Origin: Actinomycetes bacterium
Lineage (GTDB): Bacteria > Actinomycetota > Coriobacteriia > Coriobacteriales > Eggerthellaceae
DNA length: 7,873 nt
Direction of reading: 5' to 3'
Assembly: GCA_023403475.1 (NCBI GenBank)
Contig: JAEYEL010000157.1
Location: 1-7,873, forward strand
The translations under genes were made by a program, and so were the position numbers. This document shows, piece after piece, positions 5,452 through 7,873 of this stretch (positions are counted from its first letter, which is position 1; every line of letters starts with the position of its first letter). The notes below the pieces were generated by a model. It worked only from the letters and a program-made list of their open reading frames with translations. It searched no databases and had not been told where the DNA came from.

Positions 5452-7247
5452 CGGCGCTGCATGCGCCCGAGCAGCTCCCTTGCATGGGAAAGCGAGGTTT
5501 CAGTTACCTCGCCGGAAAGCATGCGGGCAATCTCGGCGGGACGCTCTTCTTCGGAAAGACGATGCAGGTCGGTTTCGGGAACGCCGTCTCCCCCTTCCCG
5601 TTTGCGCACAAGGTAGTGCCGCTCGCCGCGCACGGCGACCTGCGCCAGGTGCGTGACGACGACGACCTGGTGCGTGCGGGCAAGCGTGGCCAAAACATCG
5701 GCCAGCGCCACGGCGGTCGAGCCTCCCACGCCGGCGTCAACCTCGTCGAACACGAGCGTGTCGACGTTGTCGTTGCCGCCAAGCACCACCTTCACGGCCA
5801 GCATGACGCGGCTGACCTCGCCGCCCGAGGCTATGCGAGCAAGCGGACGCGCCTGCATGCCCGCACCCGGGCGGAAAAGAAACTCCACCGCCGATGAACC
5901 CGTGCGCGTCCACGCCGTACGGTTAAGCGGCTCTATGGCGCACACCAGCTGGGAGCTCCCCATTTCCAAGCGAGCCATCTGGGATGTTACGGCGGCGGCG
6001 AACTTCGGAGCCGCTTGCGCACGCGCAGCATCAAGCGCCGAAGCCGCCTGCACAAGCGCGGCTTCGGCATCGTCAAGCGCAAGAGCCGCAGCGCGCTCGC
6101 GCGCGGCGGCGTCATCGACCAGCGACACGAGATCAGCCGCTTCGGCGCGCTTTTCCAGCACATCGACCATGCGCGGGCCGTACGCGCGCAAAAGACCTTG
6201 CAAGTCGGACATGCGCTCCTGCTGGCGCGCAAGCGTTTCGGGGTCGAACTCCACTTCGTCGCGATAGCTTCGCGCATCGCGAGCCACGTCTTCAAGCACG
6301 TAACCCGCCTCGCGAAGAGAGGCCGCCCATTCGCCCAGCTTGCCGTCATAGCGCGCCGCGCCATCGAGTGCGGATGTGGCCGCCCCGAGCGCATCGAGCG
6401 CCCCCTGTTCGTCAGCAAGCGCTTGATGGGCCGTATCGACCGCACGAGCAAGCGCCTCGGCGTTTTCCGCCTTCGCAAGCGCGGCGGCCAGCTCTTCATA
6501 TTCCCCTTCCTGCGGGTTCACCGCATCAATGCGCGAAAGAACGAACCGCGCCTCCTCGAGCTTCGTCGAAGAGGCCGCACCCGCATCGCGCACGCGCGCA
6601 AGCTCCGCCGCAGCGACCTCAACCGCATCGTAGGCTTCCTCGTACGCGGCACGTACGCCGACCACCGACTCTTGCGCCCAAGCGTCGAGAAACCGCACAT
6701 GGGAAGCGGGTTTCATGAGCTGTTGGTGCTCGTGCTGGCCACATAGGTCGACAAGCGGCGCAACATGCGCAGCCAGCTCGCCCACACTCGCCATGCGTCC
6801 GTTAAGCGTTGCGCGGGAGCGCCCGTCGGCCGCAACGCGGCGGGAGACTACCAGCTCCTCGGGACTTTCGGGGTGTTCGGAACTCTTGGAGCCTTTGGGA
6901 TTCTTGGAACTTTCGGGGCGTTCGGAGCTTTCGGGGTGTTCAGCAGCTTCGGAACACTTGGAAAGCTCAGAGCACCTGGGGAACTCGGAGCGCTCGGCGG
7001 CCGCATCGGTTTCCCCGCACCCGTCTGCTTCGCCCATTTCGAAGAACCGCCCCGAAACCAGCAGGGCACCCTCGCCGTCGCGCACTGCGCTTTTGTCAGC
7101 GCGCTCGCCCATGAGCAGCTTCAACGCCGAAATGAGCGCCGTCTTCCCTGCCCCTGTCTCGCCGGTGAGCACCGTCAACCCGCGTGCGGGCTCAAGCGAC
7201 GCCCTTCGAATGAGCGCTAGGTTTTCCACTTGGACTTCATCGATCAT
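5448..7247 (-). CDS. recN: DNA repair protein RecN with low-complexity insertion
   Basis: RecN is an SMC-like ATPase acting early in repair of double-strand breaks. This 599-residue copy shows Walker A GETGAGKT (29-36), the family stretch DLCGQHEHQQLM, an alanine- and glutamate-rich coiled-coil middle, the ABC signature ASGGE (473-477), Walker B LVFDEVDAG (D501-E502) and the switch TVVTHLAQV-like strand VVVVTHLAQVAV. It is longer than the roughly 550-560 residues usual for RecN because residues about 72-131 form a Ser/Glu/Pro/Lys-rich insertion that interrupts the N-terminal head between the early strands and ELVVSRRVAADGRSR. The ATG at 7247 has AAGAGG six nt upstream; GTG 7271 in frame is poorly placed. 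The ribosome-binding and start region is duplicated. The gene converges on the deacetylase gene with overlapping stops. Confidence 0.95.
   Translation of the reverse strand: MIDEVQVENLALIRRASLEPARGLTVLTGETGAGKTALISALKLLMGERADKSAVRDGEGALLVSGRFFEMGEADGCGETDAAAERSEFPRCSELSKCSEAAEHPESSERPESSKNPKGSKSSEHPESPEELVVSRRVAADGRSRATLNGRMASVGELAAHVAPLVDLCGQHEHQQLMKPASHVRFLDAWAQESVVGVRAAYEEAYDAVEVAAAELARVRDAGAASSTKLEEARFVLSRIDAVNPQEGEYEELAAALAKAENAEALARAVDTAHQALADEQGALDALGAATSALDGAARYDGKLGEWAASLREAGYVLEDVARDARSYRDEVEFDPETLARQQERMSDLQGLLRAYGPRMVDVLEKRAEAADLVSLVDDAAARERAAALALDDAEAALVQAASALDAARAQAAPKFAAAVTSQMARLEMGSSQLVCAIEPLNRTAWTRTGSSAVEFLFRPGAGMQARPLARIASGGEVSRVMLAVKVVLGGNDNVDTLVFDEVDAGVGGSTAVALADVLATLARTHQVVVVTHLAQVAVRGERHYLVRKREGGDGVPETDLHRLSEEERPAEIARMLSGEVTETSLSHARELLGRMQRR
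6855..6989 (-). repeat. 18-bp degenerate repeat inside recN coding for Ser-Glu-x-Pro-x-Ser units
   Basis: On the coding strand, units of about 18 bp begin with TCC/TCG-GAA and encode SEFPRC, SELSKC, SEAAEHPES, SERPES, SKNPKG, SKS and SEHPES (residues 87-128). The unit length keeps the frame. The sequence between conserved RecN regions is thus expanded by a coding minisatellite. Confidence 0.8.
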
Positions 7248-7276
7248 CGCGCACCTCTTATCATCGCGCACCTCTT
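7243..7276 (-). repeat. Perfect 17-bp tandem duplication of the recN ribosome binding site and start codon
   Basis: AAGAGGTGCGCGATGAT is present twice without a gap (minus strand 7276-7260 and 7259-7243). Each copy holds an SD sequence (AAGAGG), a 6-nt spacer and an ATG. The 17-bp step puts the two ATGs in different frames. Confidence 0.92.
7244..7264 (-). CDS. Six-codon upstream open reading frame coupled to recN
   Basis: The upstream ATG (7264-7262) reads MIRGAR and stops at TGA 7246-7244, overlapping the recN ATG as ATGA. It has an SD copy identical to that of recN. It could act as a coupling leader; whether it is translated is not shown by the sequence. Confidence 0.5.
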   Translation of the reverse strand: MIRGAR

Positions 7277-7296
7277 GCTGCTTCGCCTTGCTACAT

Positions 7297-7321
7297 TAGA
7301 GTTCAGAATAGTAGGGTTCAG
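7297..7321 (-). promoter_or_regulatory. Direct repeat TAGRGTTCAG across the recN start of transcription
   Basis: TAGAGTTCAG (7297-7306) and TAGGGTTCAG (7312-7321) on the plus strand are 15 bp apart. The second touches the recN -10 box and the first lies in the early transcript, a position suited to a repressor site. It is a direct repeat, not the inverted GAAC-N4-GTTC form of a Gram-positive LexA box. Confidence 0.5.
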
Positions 7322-7328
7322 TATACCA
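7320..7328 (-). promoter_or_regulatory. Extended -10 promoter of recN
   Basis: On the minus strand TGGTATACT combines TATACT (7325-7320) with the upstream TG of an extended -10. No convincing -35 is seen, as is common for this class. Transcription would start near 7313, about 65 nt before the recN ATG. Confidence 0.6.
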
Positions 7329-7370
7329 GCGCCGCAAGCCCGTGCATAACATCATTTTCAACCCGGCTTT

Positions 7371-7425
7371 CCCAACCTACACCCAACTAACGCCTAACTA
7401 ACGCCCAACCTACATCCAACCTTCT
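7371..7425. repeat. 11-bp tandem array (five units) between recN and the glycosylase gene
   Basis: The units are CCCAACCTACA (7371-7381), CCCAACTAACG (7382-7392), CCTAACTAACG (7393-7403), CCCAACCTACA (7404-7414) and the diverged TCCAACCTTCT (7415-7425). The period equals about one DNA turn. One strand is nearly free of G, in contrast to the surrounding sequence. It lies about 45-100 bp upstream of the recN -10 box. Confidence 0.8.
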
Positions 7426-7464
7426 CTCAACGTTGCGGCAGCCGTCGAAAGCCCGTTGCGCGAG

Positions 7465-7475
7465 GGGGTAACCCC
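7465..7475. promoter_or_regulatory. Small palindrome GGGGTAACCCC
   Basis: A perfect 11-bp inverted repeat with one central base lies about 60 bp upstream of the glycosylase start. It could be a short operator; nothing else supports this. Confidence 0.35.
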
Positions 7476-7524
7476 AGCCGCCGACTACGAGCAGTAGGCG
7501 AAAACGTCGTGCGCCCGCAAGGAG

Positions 7525-7530
7525 TATACT
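7525..7530 (+). promoter_or_regulatory. -10 box TATACT placing the transcript start at the glycosylase ATG
   Basis: TATACT ends 7 nt before the ATG at 7538, so transcription would begin at or next to the A of the start codon, giving a leaderless mRNA. No clear -35 is visible. The alternative is that AAGGAG at 7519-7524 is a ribosome binding site, but it lies 13 nt from the ATG, longer than usual. Confidence 0.55.
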
Positions 7531-7537
7531 AAGACAC

Positions 7538-7873
7538 ATGGCGGAGTACCGACATATCAGTCACGGGTTCGAGCCGGTGTTCGACGGGCGCTCGCGCATC
7601 TTGGTGCTCGGGTCGTTCCCCTCGGTGCTCTCGCGGCGCAACGACTTCTACTACGGCAATCCGAAGAACCGATTCTGGAAGGTTCTTGCCGCCTGCTGCG
7701 ACGAGCTGCGCGTGCCCGAGACCGTTTTGCAGAAGAAGGCGCTGCTGCTCGCGCACGGCATTGCGCTTTGGGACGTTGTGGAGAGCTGCGACGTAGCCGG
7801 CTCCGCAGACGCAAGCATCCGCAACGTGGTTCCCGCTCGCATCGAACGCATTCTGGATGCCGCCCCCGTGCGC
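7538..7873 (+). CDS. Family 6 uracil/hypoxanthine-DNA glycosylase (DNA-deoxyinosine glycosylase), 3' end outside window
   Basis: The 112 visible residues match the family that removes deaminated bases, especially hypoxanthine, from DNA in base-excision repair. Key segments are RILVLGSFPSVLSR (20-33), which holds the family's motif 1 region GSFPS, and FYYGNPKNRFW (37-47), the strongly conserved block of this family that includes its important Asn. ALWDV follows near residues 75-80. The C-terminal half, with the second active-site motif, is beyond the window. ATG 7538 is the only reasonable start: no in-frame start codon lies nearby upstream. It is transcribed away from recN, another repair gene. 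The family call rests on recalled motifs. Confidence 0.85.
   Translation, partial: MAEYRHISHGFEPVFDGRSRILVLGSFPSVLSRRNDFYYGNPKNRFWKVLAACCDELRVPETVLQKKALLLAHGIALWDVVESCDVAGSADASIRNVVPARIERILDAAPVR

Noticed and set aside
5984..6746. Plus-strand open frames opposite recN
   Set aside because: Arg/Pro-rich shadow translation of a clear RecN coiled-coil region.
7248..7271. recN start at in-frame GTG 7271
   Set aside because: AAGAG abuts this codon directly, while the ATG at 7247 has AAGAGG at 6 nt and gives the usual RecN N-terminus.
7297..7321. LexA/SOS box at the recN promoter
   Set aside because: GAAC motifs are in direct, not inverted, orientation and no GAAC-N4-GTTC is found.

Overview
The window looks like chromosomal DNA from a high-GC Gram-positive bacterium. 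My best guess is an Eggerthellaceae-like member of the Coriobacteriia, judged from GC-rich codon use, AAGGAGG-type ribosome binding sites, near-consensus promoters and a T-box combined with an ECF transporter. This is inference; no rRNA or marker gene is present.

Layout. (1) Positions 1-3502, minus strand: a promoter, a complete T-box riboswitch with its terminator, a roughly 300-nt leader, and an operon for an energy-coupling factor (ECF) importer. The genes are a TrpP-like substrate-binding S component, a double ATPase (two ABC domains in one chain) and EcfT, which runs off the left edge. Four lines point to tryptophan as substrate: the TrpP-like sequence, a UGG in the specifier position, a T-box bulge (UGGC) that matches a tRNA with discriminator base G, and the complete absence of tryptophan from the first 786 residues encoded by the operon. 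(2) Positions 3503-3786: a divergent intergenic region packed with short repeats at near-helical spacing. (3) Positions 3787-5451, plus strand: a membrane-anchored polysaccharide deacetylase with a long arginine/glutamine-rich cytoplasmic tail, a ubiquitin-like/G5 stalk and a NodB catalytic domain. (4) Positions 5448-7247, minus strand: recN, convergent with the deacetylase gene and overlapping it at the stop codons. It carries a low-complexity repeat insertion and a perfectly duplicated ribosome-binding-site/start unit. (5) Positions 7248-7537: a divergent control region with an 11-bp tandem array. (6) Positions 7538 to the end, plus strand: the first part of a family 6 uracil/hypoxanthine-DNA glycosylase, probably read from a leaderless mRNA.

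How the parts work together. Uncharged tRNA-Trp should stabilise the antiterminator and switch on the importer, so the operon is a scavenging response to tryptophan starvation. The double ATPase is asymmetric: one composite ATP site looks consensus, and the other combines a Gln in place of the switch His with a degraded signature motif. The deacetylase probably modifies cell-wall glycan outside the membrane. RecN and the glycosylase are both DNA repair proteins transcribed away from each other.
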